Shown here piece by piece: positions 1 through 13,290 of a DNA stretch of 25,447 nucleotides. This DNA is from Plantago elongata (taxonomy: Eukaryota > Streptophyta > Magnoliopsida > Lamiales > Plantaginaceae): the NCBI GenBank assembly GCA_036897095.1, contig JAYMSP010002230.1:1-25447 (forward strand), given 5' to 3'. The stretch's first letter is position 1; each line of letters begins with the position of its first letter. A program made the position numbers and the translations under genes. The notes below the pieces were generated by a model. It had not been told where the DNA came from, did not search any database, and worked only from the letters and a program-made list of their open reading frames with translations.

Positions 1-33
<33 letters not shown>
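1..33. repeat. (ATT)11 microsatellite
   Basis: Eleven uninterrupted ATT units run from the first base of the window, so the tract may continue to the left. A T-rich stretch follows to about position 70. Confidence 0.95.
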
Positions 34-1971
34 TAATTTTGTTTTCCTTTTTTTTAATATTATTTTCTGACGATTGTCATTCTGCTTTCAGTTTTTTCAG
101 TGCCATGACTCGTTACTCAGTGCTTAAATATTCTTATTAAATCTAACAGGTGAAAGATAGTAGTTTGAGAACACATATACTGCAACATAACCGTGAATCA
201 CGAGCTTGACAAGACCTGTAGAACTGATTGTATCTGACTTTCCACTCTAAAAGCTAACAGCACACTGAACCCTTCGACCTAGTGGAGGCAGCATCCAATG
301 AGATAAATCAAGGGGACCAGATGAGTAGTATTTGGCTTCTCATTTGGCAATTTTGTAACATCGGTTTCTCAGTCCTGTACTCCAGGTATCCAATATTATA
401 GGAAATGGTCTTTTGTCCTCCTCACTAATTAGCTGTACACACGGCTTTCTTTCTCTAATTCCTGCGTTTCCCCATTTCAGGGATAATGGAGTTTCTGATG
501 TGTATATATGTATATCCTAATTATACGTCAGCATCAAGTAGTTCTTGTTCAAATCAATTGTAGTGTTTCATGCTAGTATATATGCACTAGGTTGGGGTTG
601 TAGCTCAATAGTTTCAATGATATGAGTTCTGCCTTTTGCACTATTTTATCGGAGCAAATGAAGGGGAAATAAATGGCACCTATAAATCTTCCTTTCTGGC
701 TATCACAGCAGTCAATTCTGGTGAATATATATGAATTGAAAATTGTAATTACTCAGTTTTGGAGCTTGTACTACTATTCAGAAGTTTTGAAGGAAAATTA
801 TTACATTGTTAAAAACAATTGAACTTTTCTATTCTTAAATAGGTCTCCACTAGATGAGTGACAAGTGGCAGTCAATTCAATCCTACCCTTTAATTTTAGT
901 TGAAATCATTTTCTTTATAATTTTAAGAGAAGCATAATTTGTATGCTTGTAGAATAACAATTCTGCATAATTTGTATGACCTGAGGAAAAAAGGCAAAGA
1001 AACATCCAATATCCAATCTTTATCAATCATGCCTCCAGTAATATACTAGTTTGTATTCCTCACAAGGATGAAAACCAGACATTTATTGAATAATACCAAC
1101 AACATCAATTGCATGTATCACCGAAAGAGATGGCCTGATGCAGAATTGGGAAAGACGTTAGGTTTTTTGAGGTTCGAACTCTACACATCCTGCATACAAC
1201 CTCCACTCCTTAACACTAAACCATACTTATACTTTCCTTACCACCAAACCACACTAGGCTGACATGCACATGTTTCTTAAAAAGGACATGAATATAAGAT
1301 GTCTTAGAAGTAAAAGATATTATTTTGTTTTTAACCTGATTTTTTAAGTTTTACACGAAAAACCCTCTCAGAGAACAGAACTATTGGCCTAACCAATTGG
1401 TCGAAATAATGGTAACAAAATGAAGGTGAAGAAAGTATACGTGTAAGTATACTTGTAATGTCAAAATTGTTTGTTATGTGTTAGTTATGAAGTAGCTTCC
1501 TTCTTTAATATTGTATAAAGTTCTTTGGTACTAACAAAAATGACAAAAGTATGAAGTTCTGTGGGACGAAACGGAGTAGTATAATGAAACATTGAGTTTG
1601 TCCTTGCAGAAGATTCAGTAGTATAGGAACTAAAATACCAATACTGAAGCAGTTTGCAGAGCGCAACAATGTACATTCAAATCAATAGGCTAACAAAGTA
1701 GGCTTACAACTCACAAGTTACAACTTCAATCAATAATATACATTCACACTACAAAATCAAACCATGAGAACACACGGGATTCCACGAGATTTGAAAATGA
1801 ATAATGAAAATAAAGAGAAAGGTAAGATCTTGCCTAGAGACAAATGAATTTCTCCAACTCCGAACGGGAACATAATTCTCCTGGTGAATATTTGGTTGTG
1901 CCCAGATATAAAGCCCTAAAGCTCATTGCAAAGGAGCTTCAATGAAAAGACAACTTGCGGCCATTTCTACA
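34..1971. other. Non-coding region downstream of SEC10
   Basis: There is no convincing gene here. The last SEC10 codon lies at 1972-1974 on the minus strand, so the right part should contain its 3' untranslated region; I see no clear polyadenylation signal that fixes the end. The left part (about 150-700) could be the tail of a plus-strand gene lying to the left: an acceptor-like CAG ends at 149 and opens a 19-codon reading frame that stops at 207-209. This is too short to support a call. Apart from the SINE-like stretch listed separately, nothing else is recognised. Confidence 0.5.
1145..1262 (-). mobile_element. Possible tRNA-derived SINE (minus strand)
   Basis: Read on the minus strand, this stretch has a B-box-like AGAGTTCGAACCTC at 1182-1169. 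Upstream of it are two A-box-like pieces, GGTTTGGTGGTAAGG at about 1249-1235 and GGTTTAGTGTTAAGG at about 1223-1209. The second piece is at a normal A-to-B distance for an internal RNA polymerase III promoter. I could not find clear target-site duplications or an A-tail, so the limits are approximate and the call is tentative. Confidence 0.35.
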
Positions 1972-4900
1972 TTAACTAGGACTGGCCCACAAAGAGCTAA
2001 GTCTTGCTGCCAGTTTTGCACTCTTGTAGTCATCCCTGAGCTGAATAAACCTGAGCAACACAGCCAATTTCAGATTCATCTCGATAAAGTAAGAGATAAA
2101 ACGAGGTCATACTTTGACCAAACAGAAATGCTCATCATCATGAAAAAAAGCACATGCACAAGTTATAAAACGGAATGCAGTCATACTTTTGGGCATCTTT
2201 GCGAATGCTTGGTGTCCCCTCAAACAGAGTAGCCAGACTTTCCGGAGCAACAATGAAGACATTGGCCAAGCTGCAAAGGAAGTTTTCAATAAATCAAGAC
2301 ATGAAACATGTTTACATTGTCAGAGAAACCAAACCTTTAACAAATGAAATTACTTACATGCCCAGAAGCTCAAACTTTTCATCTACTGTAGGAGCATTAA
2401 AACTCCGAAGAAATTCCCCATACTCTGTGATATCACGCTTAAGGCGCAACCCACCACTGCACAAGTTAAATTACAATGGTATGAGTAATTTTGTTCAGAA
2501 CTCCGTATGGAAAAGGGGAAGTTAGCCATTAGGTTTTCCAGGTTTTATAGGTTAAATTTTTTTTATTGCCCATCACGAATTACCTTGGGTTAAAAGTGAA
2601 CTTCTGCCAATGACTCAGTAGCCCTTTATGTAATCGATTTCCCTGCAATAATCAACCAATGTTGTTATCAGTAGAGTATGTGTACTAACCGGATAGTTCC
2701 ATCTCCATAGATAACATTTGGGCTTAAATAAATGTCAGACTGTCCATAGAATCAGAGAGATTATTTGAATTGGATGGTCAGTGGCAATTGGCATTTTTAA
2801 CTCATATACAGACACCGTTCACCAAATATGGGAGAATGCAAACTGAAGGTCTTGCAAAATCTTTGGTTTGAGGGGGCAAGAAAAGAGGAAAAAAGAAATC
2901 AAGGTTTATTTTCCAACATTTTGTGTGATTAAGGATCTGGGAACGGTAGGAAAAGACGAAAATATCTAGAAAAATAATAGACAACTTTTGCGACCAGATC
3001 AACATCACATAATTATTTATAAAACATCAGATGTTTAGATGCAAGGTTTATTAAACATGTGATGTATACAATTACAAATATGATGTTTGTTGTTAAATAT
3101 GTTATACTAATTTGATCTTTCTGAGAGGCGGCCTCTCGCAAAAGTTTATAATAGAGCATCTAGTTTTCTCTCACACTAAAAAATAGGTTATTAGCATATT
3201 GAAATTTCCTGGAAATCAGATGATGCCAAACAGATGGAAGATGAGGACATTTTCATTTCCCTATAACATTTTCCTGAAAGTTTGATTTTTCTCTCATTTA
3301 TCTCAAAATTAAGGAATCTTTGTAAAACTTGTATAAGATGTGTCCATAACAAAGTAGAAAATGATATTCAATCAATGTATGACACTTTTGTGAGTGCAAT
3401 CTTTCATATTGACAATTTCTTTATTAAGGTAAGAAATTTAATATATAGGGAACCATTCCAACGTCAAATGAGCTAGAGTAATGCATAGCAATAGAATCTC
3501 TGAAAAAGCAAAATACAAGGTGTTTATCACAACAAAATACTCCTGAAAGAAATACTCCATACCAGTTCAGCCAGGAAGGCCTGTTTGTTAAGACCTTCAA
3601 GAGCTGTGAAAGCAGTCTCAAGCACCCGAGAAAGATAAGCAACAACCCTAGTATATCAAAGATAAGAATGGCATACTGTAATGAATCCATATTTATCTCA
3701 AGAAATTCATAATTTAAAGCAATGAATTGGAAATAAATAAAAAGAAACTCCGGGACGTATGTTAAACAATTTGGTATCAACATGTACAAAAATTCATATG
3801 TTTAACGATCTTCATTAAATTTTGAATGTTTAACATGAATGGAATATCACACCTAGTACACGCATTTGTTGGTCGGTGATCCGGAACTATTCCATCATCA
3901 GGTGACCGGTAATCTGTTGCCTTCTGTTCAGCTGATAGCAGCCGCTCAACCTTTAACAAAAGCATTTGTCATTAACTTTGGACCTAATGTAATGAAAAGA
4001 ATTTCATGGGAGCATGAGTATCTCAAAAAAATGGTACCATCTCCCGTAAATTAAAGCTAAAGCACTTTTTTTATAACAAACCTCAGCCATCACTGTTTCA
4101 ATGCACTGCTGAAGTCCACTGTGTGCAGCAGTTTCTGCCTTGGACATCGCTGATGCCATTTCTTCGCAGGAAGCAGCATGAGCCCCATCCACGGGTAGCA
4201 AAAGACGGGAAATTGAGTTCGCAAAGTACTGGAGGACAAATATTTGATTATATAATTTAATCCTTCAAAAGAAACCACACCATAAATACAGCAAAAGTTG
4301 ACTTACTTGTTGAACAATAGCCACACTACTTCCACATCGCTGGACAGCAACCATAAAAGATCTGAAACTGCTTTCACCAGCAGCAGCAGCAGCTTCTGCC
4401 TGCATATTACCAATGAGACCTTACACTTAAGTGAAGCAGTTTATCAAACTTATGCATATCACAAAACCAGCCCCCTCCTCCCTCAACACCCTGAAAAGAT
4501 AAAGTGAATGGGCCATTACTGCAGAAGCAGCTGCTGCGGCAACTCTTCGACTGAGATTACTTCCTAGTACAAACCTATCCCTCAATGAGGCAGCTTCAGT
4601 CAAACCATCCCGGGCTCTTTCAAGGCCTTCTGTTATATACAGACTGACCTAAAGATTGTAATGCACAAGAAAATTGGACCAGTAGCATTGTTAACAACAA
4701 TCTGCAGGATAAATAGCACCTAAGCCCATAAACAAGAAGGGCAACTCTCACCTGGTCCAAAAGACACGTGAATATGGCCCGTACATTCGCTGCAAGAGCT
4801 GCAGGCTGCACAATGGAAAGATACAACATATAAGTTACACTAATAACGGATTGATAACAATTGCTGAACAGTTTACAAATTTTTTATCTAGGTAGCAAAT

Positions 4901-7900
4901 GTTGATACAAACTCATCGGTTATCTAGTTCATGCAGCTTATATGCTCACTTGTCCATTGCTTTTCTTTTCAGGGTAGTTAGACGAACATGACGCTAACAG
5001 ATGAGGAATGTGTAGTAAACCCAAACCAAGGCACCAGCAAAAAAACAAGCTGTGCAGTGTATTTAGCTCAGCCGTCACCTCTCAGAGAAAAATAACTGAT
5101 GCTATTACCCAACACAAAAAGCAGGCATACCAATGACGAAAACAAAGTACATCTGGATACGGCTTCTTCATTCCAGCGAACAAACTCAGTCACCACTGTG
5201 ACAGATATTTGCTGCTGAGAAGATGATATAGAAGCACCTTTTGCACGCCCAATCGACCCTGTTGATTCCACTTGATTTTCGGCACGCAATTCCTCCATCT
5301 GCATTGTGAGCAGAATCCCATTAAATAAATTAAACATGCAACGGTAGTAATATATTGAATCACAATTACATGAAGATAAATCAGGTTATCAATAATTTCA
5401 TTGAGCAATAACTGCCAAGTAAAAGGAAGGATTTTAACATAACTGCAAGACGTGGAGAGAGGACTCGAGATTAAAAATAAAAAATGCACCTTTGCTTTGT
5501 ACAGTTGACCAAGAGAAGCCTGCTCATATTCTATGTATATATCTTTGTGGGGAAGAAATAGAGATTCTGTTAAGCCTGCAAACAAAGATAAATAAAACAT
5601 AAATAACAATTAAAAAAGGAATATGAAGAAACATTGCATTGTTTCCTACCTATCCATAAATCATGCAGATGAAGCAGTGAAGGAAGAGAAAATGTTTCAT
5701 TCTTTTTAGTCAAAATGGACATATATATGCCAATCAGCTGTTAAAGTTCATAGCTGGGCTTCTTTTATGAATTCTCTCCTGTATAGTTGCTTGTTTTAGA
5801 AGGAGTGATGAGATGTTCATTTACTTTCTTTTCCTATAGTATCGTAAACATGATATTTGTGTCTTTAAAATATCCTAGTTGGTTTCAATAGACAAATCCA
5901 TATAATAATTGACAGTCAGCTTGGAATTTGGTGTCCTATCCCATTTCCATTAGCTTTGTAATAAACAAGAGTTTGATTTATAGAGGACACTCAAGAAATG
6001 CATGTACAATTTAGCAGAACAAATTCATGTGTGCACTGAAGACCTGAATGTACGAATCTAGGTACACTACCAGTGTTGCATTAAATTCCCAAATCAGAAC
6101 GCACCTTCAACATCCAAGTCACCACAACCCACCCCACGTAACTCTCTAGCAAGGTCCAGCGTCTTCTCATAAGCCACTGCTAGCATTCTAAGATACTGGG
6201 ATATTTACACAAGAAAGAAGTGTTAATAGTGCCATTGCCATTAGTTCATCACAATTCACAATATTTAGTGCATAAATACTATGTAAAATTTGTAGATGGA
6301 ACTCACTAATATAAGTCCGCCTTCTTCCATGGGAGGTGGGTTTATAAGAGATGGCTGTACCAAAAGCTTCTCGAGGAGTTTAGGAACTCTGTCTTCCAAA
6401 ACACGCTACAATTCAATCAAGATCATATTATTAATGTGACATCATTGAGGTGCATCTTGTGATCTAAAACATTAAACATAAATAAACTATACTCGAAAAA
6501 CATGAGAACGGATCATTTTCTGCTCAAAGTAGGTGCAAACCAAACCCATTTTGATCCGTTCATATTTTCAACTTCCATTAATAACCAGATGATTAATAAT
6601 GTGGGGAATAATCGAACAGTTTAACTGAAGCACCTATCTATGAATTTCTTAATGCACACAAATCTTTCAGTATTAATTCAATGAACTTTGTTGAGGTCAA
6701 TGCTTCTCAGCAGTTCAGACCCCCGATGCTCAATGGAATCAGGCCACTAGTTAAGTAGTTCACGTCCTTTTCTAAAAATGTCTTACAGAGCTCTTATATT
6801 CACAATATTTCCATCAAGGGGGAATATTGATATCTAGAATTCATTTCCTGCTTTCTCACCATCTCTTCCGTTGAAATTCAACATGGCTTCAGGACTATGG
6901 TATCCAGAATCTATTTATTACAACCAGGCCATATCTGATCATCTTGAAATTTTCAAGTATTCTTTGTACATGATATCTATAATTCTAGGATAGTTTTCTG
7001 GTCCGACCTTGTTGGTGCAAGGCGGGTTACTCAGTACTCAGTAGAAGTTAGGCTAAGGCCGAATCGGATGGTTAAGTTTTTCCTCATACCAGTCATTCGA
7101 TATCTGGTTATACTTGCTGCTTATATTCCTTGATACAATCACATGGTAATGGGAATTAGGCATATGATATAGCACATGTTTTACCCATTGGGTTTTTTTT
7201 CTGTGGAAGGGTTTTAACAAGGCCTGTGGTTGCAACCTTGGGTAATTCACCCAGGGGTTAGAGGGTACCAGTACCACTATTGTCGACATTCTTTTTGCTT
7301 TTGTGTCTCTTTTGACTACCAGCATGTGGGATCAGCTTGAGTGTTTTTTACTTTCCCCAGTGTACTCTCTTTTCTTTCTTTCTTTTTTTCTTAATACAAG
7401 TTCAGTTCATTTAAAAATAGCATTCTAGACTATTCTTTTACTTATGTTAAAGTGCAGATAGTTGCTCATAAGATGCTCTACACAGGCACGGGATTCGGAA
7501 AAATAAATACAGGCAAACCATGGCATCACCATGACAACATGTGTTTGTTGCGGATATACACAGCACTGTACATTTTTAACAAAGAAAAGAACCAATCGAT
7601 GGTCTCCACCTAATTAAGTAAAATATACCAAGTTGCAATAGTTCAGCTAAGTATGATTTAACTACAAACTGTTAGCCTTTATCTTGTTTATGGAAATAAC
7701 ACACATGTCAGAATCACATCGGTGTCCTGTTATTTCAGCTGAAACCTATGCATTATAGCTCCATGAGGGACCAATCTAAAAACAGCCTCATCTAGCATTG
7801 CGGTAAGAATAATCAATTCTATACAAATACCTGAACCAATATTGCCTTGACTTCATTAGGGGAAGGAAATACTGCAGTTATCGTTGCAGCTTCTTTCCTC

Positions 7901-10900
7901 ACAGTATCTGCAAGCCAGTACTTTCAAATGAAAAAGAGAACTTACAAAGCCAGACCCCGTATTATATATCCAAATGGAGTCAAACAGACCTGTAATTTCT
8001 TTGTACAATGAAGACAGTCCACGAGCAACGTTGCTAGGACTAGTTTGAGAGCCACTGTCACCAAGAACCAACTTGGCATCTGCATTCATGACCTCTACAT
8101 CGAACATTGGACGTAACCCCACATAATGTTGCATAGCGCTTGTACCCCTGTTAAACTGAACCACATATCTAGAAGTGAAGCAGATTTTTTCAAAGAAAAG
8201 CATGCATTTGGGGTTTTTACGTAAAATATATAACTCATTATATAGTTTAAAGGGCACATTTGGTCAATTTTACACCAAAAAAAGAAACATTTTGACATAC
8301 AGTATAATTCTACTCAAGCATGCACCATTACATCTCCGCAAATACCATCCCCACCCCCAAAAAAAAAGCCACACAGAGAAGAACAAGGAAAATGATTGGC
8401 GAAAAAGGTAAAACCACACACACACACAAACACAGATAGTTCTGATGAAGCCTACAGTATTTTGCAATTTTCTTGGATATGATCTTTTTCACACTCACAC
8501 ACACAGTTAACAAGAATATGGCAGACAAACTTCAAAAGCATTACCTGTGACAAAATTTTTGCACATTCTGCCATCGTAGATAATTCCCTTTTTTGAGATG
8601 CCACATCAAATTTTGACAACAATCTGTTCTCCAGCTCTGCATATTTACAAAAGGGAGATTAGCATTTGACCAATACAAACCATCTGAAACAGTTGATGAT
8701 CCAGTAGCCAGATGTATTAAATTCAAGTTAGATGTTGTGTACCATTGCAATACTCTTGGAGGTTACCAACTGCAACTTCCAAACCTCTGCTAGCTGTCGC
8801 ATTCCCTACAACAGATGATACAGCCATGCCCTGTCTTCCAACATCTTCCTCGGCAAATGACCCTAAAAAATGCTTATAAGGATCACCTCAACAATTATGT
8901 AACCATATAAATACTCAATAGTGCCTGATAATAAGAGGTTAATCCTTCCCCAATACAAGGTCTCAATGTATTCAATTAATAAACATCCCAAAATTACCAA
9001 GACGGCCACCAATTGTAAATTGATAGCTCTTCATACTGAAGCCAAAATTATCAAGTATGTTTATTCTGACAGATAAAAAGTATATACTGACAAAGAAGAT
9101 GAAACAAGAGAAACCATTCTGGTAGATTATAATTAGAACAAGTCAGTCTCTAATAACTACCTCAGACAGCATACACGATGGAAGAGCCTGATGGACATCA
9201 TGGAATGAATTGACTTTCACAAATCTTATTACACTTGATGAAATTTGACCTCCTAAACTAATTAATAGACAATTAAAAAAGAAAGATTTGTTGCTAGATC
9301 CTTTGGCTTTGCAATGCTTATAAAAAGGGATAAATGGGGCTAGCTCCTGGAACAACTAACAGAGGTCAAGCTAAGATGCAACATTTATGTTACATGAGGG
9401 ATGGTCTTGTTCACAGTCACCTAATTCGCTCCCTTGCCTAGAGAACTGCCGACTGCGAGCTAGTTCTTTAGCAAATGTCAGCAGCTCTTGGTGAGAGCAA
9501 TGTTCCCAGTACGCATAATGATACTCTACCTAGTACTTCTGGTTGATATGTTGGATTTTTTTGGCACGGTACAGGATTCATTTGATGACTCATGCACAGC
9601 ACCAAGTCCAAACCAATAGGAACATCAGTTTTCGTGGAAGACTAATACATGTACAGAGCATAACTGGCTCTTTGAAGTGTTTGAACTTTGAAACACCAAT
9701 CATTCTGGCCTTTCCTAGATGCATCTAAGAATTAAGACTTACTACCAATTTAATAAGATAATGAAATGCAGGGATTCAGCTTAGCAAGGGTATTTGAATT
9801 TTAGAACTCAAAATGTTACTCTAACTGTCTAACATATGTACATTATTATCTCTAATAAACTGAGGTATCCTCTTTACATGTACTTCGATCATCGGTACTA
9901 ATATTCTCAATATTAATTCTCTGAATAACATAGCTAGGTTTCTAGTCAGAGTGTTGAAGAACAGAATGGGCATCACGTCAGTATTAAAACTTTCACTATG
10001 ACATTCATAGCCAGCAAGAATCAAGAATAATTGTCTGTAAAAAACAAAATTAAGTTGGCCATTTGTGGGGAAAATGAAGATATCAAAGTCACACATGGCT
10101 CTGTGTCATCATTTCAGCTCAGAGCATAGTTGTGAAGTTGTATTTCTACATAGCAATAGCAATATTGAAGTATGTAAAGATCTGAAATATCTCACTATAC
10201 GTGAGGTAGCATATTATGAACCATCAATAAGTGAAGGACTCCTGATTATAACATAATTAGTTCATCATTGTTGAAGTAATTCATATTGAACTCAGTTGAT
10301 CCACCTTCAAATTCACAATAGCAGCGCTATTGACCGCTATACAAAAGTTACGAAATTATAGCAAGCTTATGGTCATAATTGATGACTATGGATCACAGCT
10401 TAGAACAAAATAAAGCAAGTATATTATATTATAGCATCACTTGTGCTCAATTATAATAATGAACAACAAAGATTCCGTGCCTTCTCTGAAAAGAATGGAA
10501 CAGAAAGAATGACTGAACGTAAAAAAAGCACAAGTATGTCCTGATATAATAATCTATAGATATATTAATACACTCATGTGATTAATGAAACCAAGAATTC
10601 GCAGTTTCAATATCTCAAAAGAGAAAAGGCCAACTTACTCAGTTTCTGTGCAATTGAAGCAGCCTCAGCTACACGACTGTCATCAGAGAACAGAGCTGAG
10701 AGTTCCATTAAATCCCCTGGACTACTATTGAACTCCATCAAGTACTGCATGATATGTTATGCAGCTGCTATTTAGATGGCATATCATATGTATAACCAAA
10801 CTATTGAATGCTAATCATCTCTAGCAAATATGAAGATACTTTCAGAAACTAATTCATCGAATCCATACCTTAATTAGATCTATAGTTTGACTGGCAGTTT

Positions 10901-11892
10901 CTCGCTGGGCATCCGCACTCTAAGAAAGAAGAATAAAAGATGTCAGGCATGAACTTCCAAATACACTAGAAAAAGCAATTGTTTAAGTTGCTACATGAGC
11001 TAACTACACGGAGTAATTGCTTTCACAAACTACAAACTATTTAGCTACAGACAAATAGTGCAAAAAGAAGTAAAAACATAGCAGAGGAATTACCTGAAGA
11101 TGGTCACCGATCTTAGCAGCAGTTTGCCCAACACTTGATATGCGTGAATCCAACCTTGCGAAACTTTCAAACAAACCATCAACACCTTTCTCCAACTGCA
11201 TACGTTGGAGAAACTTAACAACATTAGAAAGGTTGTATTTGTCTCATAACCTTGAATTGAGAAGATGATAGTTGGCAACCAACCTCAGAAAGTGTTTTCC
11301 GGTGCTTATTGTCTTGGGTAGAAACTTCTTTTTTCAGATTATAGAGCTTTCCATCCACCTTTGACAAGGTTATCACCATTAGAAAGATGACCAAGTGGGT
11401 GTCAAACCAAAGCAGGTCTCAACAATCAACAAATACAAAATTTTACCTGTTTCCTCAGATCAATTAACTGCATGCATGAGTTCTTAAACAAAGATAAGAG
11501 TGCATCTACTTCAGGGAACAATGGACTAGCCTGTGCTACTCTGCCTGTATCCTGTGGGGTCCGTAGATGACCATTTGTCATAGCATCATTTGCACCATGT
11601 CCGTCCGACGTGTCTGTTTCTTCTTCCAAGTAAGAAGGCAGCAACTCATTGACTAAGTTTCCAAACAGTGCATCAAATGAAAAGTCACCCTGCATGAGAC
11701 CAATTAAATCGTAACAGCATAATTTAGCGACATGACAAAAATACATTTAGAGCTGCTGAAACAAAATATTCACAGCACTCATTATTGAGGCATTACCTTA
11801 AAGTCATCTATGTCAAGAACAAGCGGGCTGGAGTCTGTTGATTGTGATTTAGAATATCTAGCACTCCTCGTCCCGTCTTTAGTCTCTTTCAT
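1972..11892 (-). CDS. SEC10: Exocyst complex component SEC10, complete, 24 coding exons
   Basis: SEC10 is a subunit of the eight-protein exocyst, which tethers secretory vesicles to the plasma membrane; it pairs with SEC15. Minus-strand exons: 11892-11797, 11689-11447, 11358-11284, 11195-11094, 10919-10869, 10744-10639, 8862-8743, 8636-8545, 8155-7990, 7907-7831, 6405-6307, 6195-6105, 5575-5490, 5298-5131, 4805-4752, 4648-4520, 4399-4307, 4228-4082, 3950-3853, 3647-3563, 2642-2584, 2456-2358, 2270-2187, 2050-1972. Every intron is GT-AG and all phases join, giving 2,499 bases, 832 residues and a TAA stop, close to the roughly 830 residues I recall for Arabidopsis SEC10. The family is identified by recalled matches such as LVLDIDDFK (residues 24-32), FNRGTSAMQHYV (from 296), LLLPVDGAHAASCEEM (about 625-640) and HWQKFTFNPS (about 737-746). 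An alanine-rich run lies at 578-592. The start ATG is the first codon of its exon, and the leader exon upstream has no ATG. No breaks are seen. Confidence 0.96.
2643..3562 (-). other. SEC10 intron 20
   Basis: A 920-bp intron between the exon ending LNKQAFLAEL and the exon starting GNRLHKGLL. The donor is GTATGG and the acceptor is TTGCAG. It is AT-rich, and I recognise no gene or element in it. Confidence 0.85.
6406..7830 (-). other. SEC10 intron 10, 1.4 kb
   Basis: The intron joins residues AILVQ to RVLEDRV. It is mostly AT-rich. The part at about 6990-7340 is richer in GC, with repeated GGGTTA/GGGTAA-like pieces and the phrase TGTGGAAGGGTTTTAACAAGGC. That could be an old insertion, but I could not find ends or duplications. 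A short TTTC-rich tract lies at about 7372-7392. Confidence 0.8.
8156..8544 (-). other. SEC10 intron 8 with CA-rich tracts
   Basis: A 389-bp intron with short CA tracts at about 8414-8435 and 8490-8505. At its 3' end an earlier CTAG lies 13 bases before the chosen acceptor; only the acceptor at 8156-8157 keeps the conserved FNRGTS reading frame. Confidence 0.8.
8863..10638 (-). other. SEC10 intron 6, largest intron, 1.8 kb
   Basis: The intron splits an arginine codon between QKL and SFAEED. It is AT-rich with no convincing reading frame, RNA gene or element ends. The donor is GTAAGT and the acceptor ends TTTTTTAG. Confidence 0.85.
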
Positions 11893-12664
11893 CTGTGTTC
11901 AAATTTTCATATGACTAACCATAAACACGAAGTGATCAAGGGAACTAAACACAAAATGAACTAGGCATGGCACCCAGACTCTAGGTGAAACAAAAAGTAC
12001 ATGAAATCAACACGGGGATACACCTCCCATATAGATGGAAATAAGTTTTAAACGGAAGATAACGACTCGGATCGGAAATTATTAACTGTTTATATGGTCT
12101 CACTAGTGCCAAAATTGAAATGCAACTATGCAAGGTTATGAATGATCAACCTAAGAAGCCCTAATGTTTTATATGAAAGTTCCCAATAACTCGTGTCACT
12201 TAACTTAAGTTCCGTTCTAGGTCTCCTTAAAGCAGATGATGTAACCTATTATTAACTTGCCCAGGAAACAGAATCTAGCATTCTTAGATCGAGTGGATGG
12301 GCGTCAATACGACGTTTGTTTGTTGCCACGAATTCAGAAACCAGCAAATGCAATGAAGTCTACTTGCTACAAATTATTTTCCAATCAGTAAAAACGGAAT
12401 GTACTAAAACCTATCATGTAAATACTCATTCCAGCCTTCTTTTTAACCAGACCTCGATCCTATGAGCTAAACAAAATGAAACCGAAAATCTCAAAAAAAT
12501 TCATAGTATATCAGACAAGACAATAGGATCATAGTAAACCTACTCAGATTAATATCGATCATACAATCCTACTAGTAACAGTTATATTTATGCAGTACCT
12601 ATCAAAATTCTTGGAAACAATCATCAAATCAGATAAGATGAATGATGCAGTAAACGAGAAGTAC
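11893..12664 (-). other. SEC10 5' UTR intron
   Basis: A 772-bp intron is inferred between a leader exon ending TTGGAG at 12665 (donor GTACTT) and the acceptor ACACAG that abuts the start ATG at 11892. The donor is weaker than most in the gene. Other short introns with nothing notable are 4806-5130 and 5576-6104. Transcript data would settle the donor. Confidence 0.6.
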
Positions 12665-12860
12665 CTCCAATTTGTCCGAATAATGGAACTGTCACTAGGA
12701 TCAGATTTGCCGTCTCTACTCGGCGAAGGAATCACCCACCGAGTTGTCGTTTTACAGGTTCGGAATTTGGGAAATGAATGGTGGTTTTGTTATTTCAATC
12801 GAAAATTGAGACTTTGGAGAAAACGAAGCTCAGGTGAAGAAACTGAAATTTTGGCAAATC
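12665..12860 (-). promoter_or_regulatory. SEC10 5' leader exon and core promoter region
   Basis: This stretch is less AT-rich than its flanks and lies upstream of the 5' UTR intron. On the minus strand it contains no ATG, as expected for a leader exon of a gene that starts translation in the next exon. I see no clear TATA box. The CCGAA-rich repeats start about 30 bp further upstream. The right limit is approximate. Confidence 0.5.
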
Positions 12861-12889
12861 CAAGAGGTCATGGATCCGGTATTGTCCAA

Positions 12890-13290
12890 AATGTTCCGAC
12901 CCAATTTTGAAAATAGACCCAAAATTATCACGGTCTAAAAATACGAAAATAATTTAAGATTCGATCCGAATCTAAAGATGATCTGAAATTTTGCATACCC
13001 GAAATACGAATTGACCCGGTGTATACGAAATGATCGAATCCGAAGCAGTCCAATGAGAATGATCTGAATAGACCTGATTCGAAACGATCTAAATTATAAT
13101 GGACCTGAAATCACCCGATTTGAAATGGCCTGAGTTTAGAATTGACCCGGAACGACCTGATCCAAAATGATCCGAATCAGAATTGAGCCAAAATCATCCG
13201 ACCCTACATGACCCGAATTATAATTGACCTGAATAATCCGACCCGTACTCATCCGATTCGAAATGACCCGAATTAGATTTGATTCGAGAT
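12890..13290 (+). repeat. Degenerate GACCCGAA array, left block
   Basis: There are dozens of loosely spaced copies of GACCCGAA, CCGAAT, GACCTGA and related words, all on the same strand, at roughly 10-20 bp spacing. It resembles the degenerate CCGAA-type low-complexity DNA common in dicot genomes. It starts about 200 bp upstream of the SEC10 leader donor and so forms the distal promoter. Confidence 0.85.

Noticed and set aside
150-209. Terminal exon of a plus-strand gene (19 codons after an acceptor-like CAG)
   Set aside because: Too short, no recognised protein, and no upstream exon in the window.
8156-8168. Alternative acceptor 13 bases upstream for the FNRGTS exon of SEC10
   Set aside because: It would shift the reading frame of a conserved protein.
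12590-12910. Plus-strand open frame of 106 codons
   Set aside because: Overlaps the SEC10 leader exon and the start of the CCGAA array; no recognised motif.
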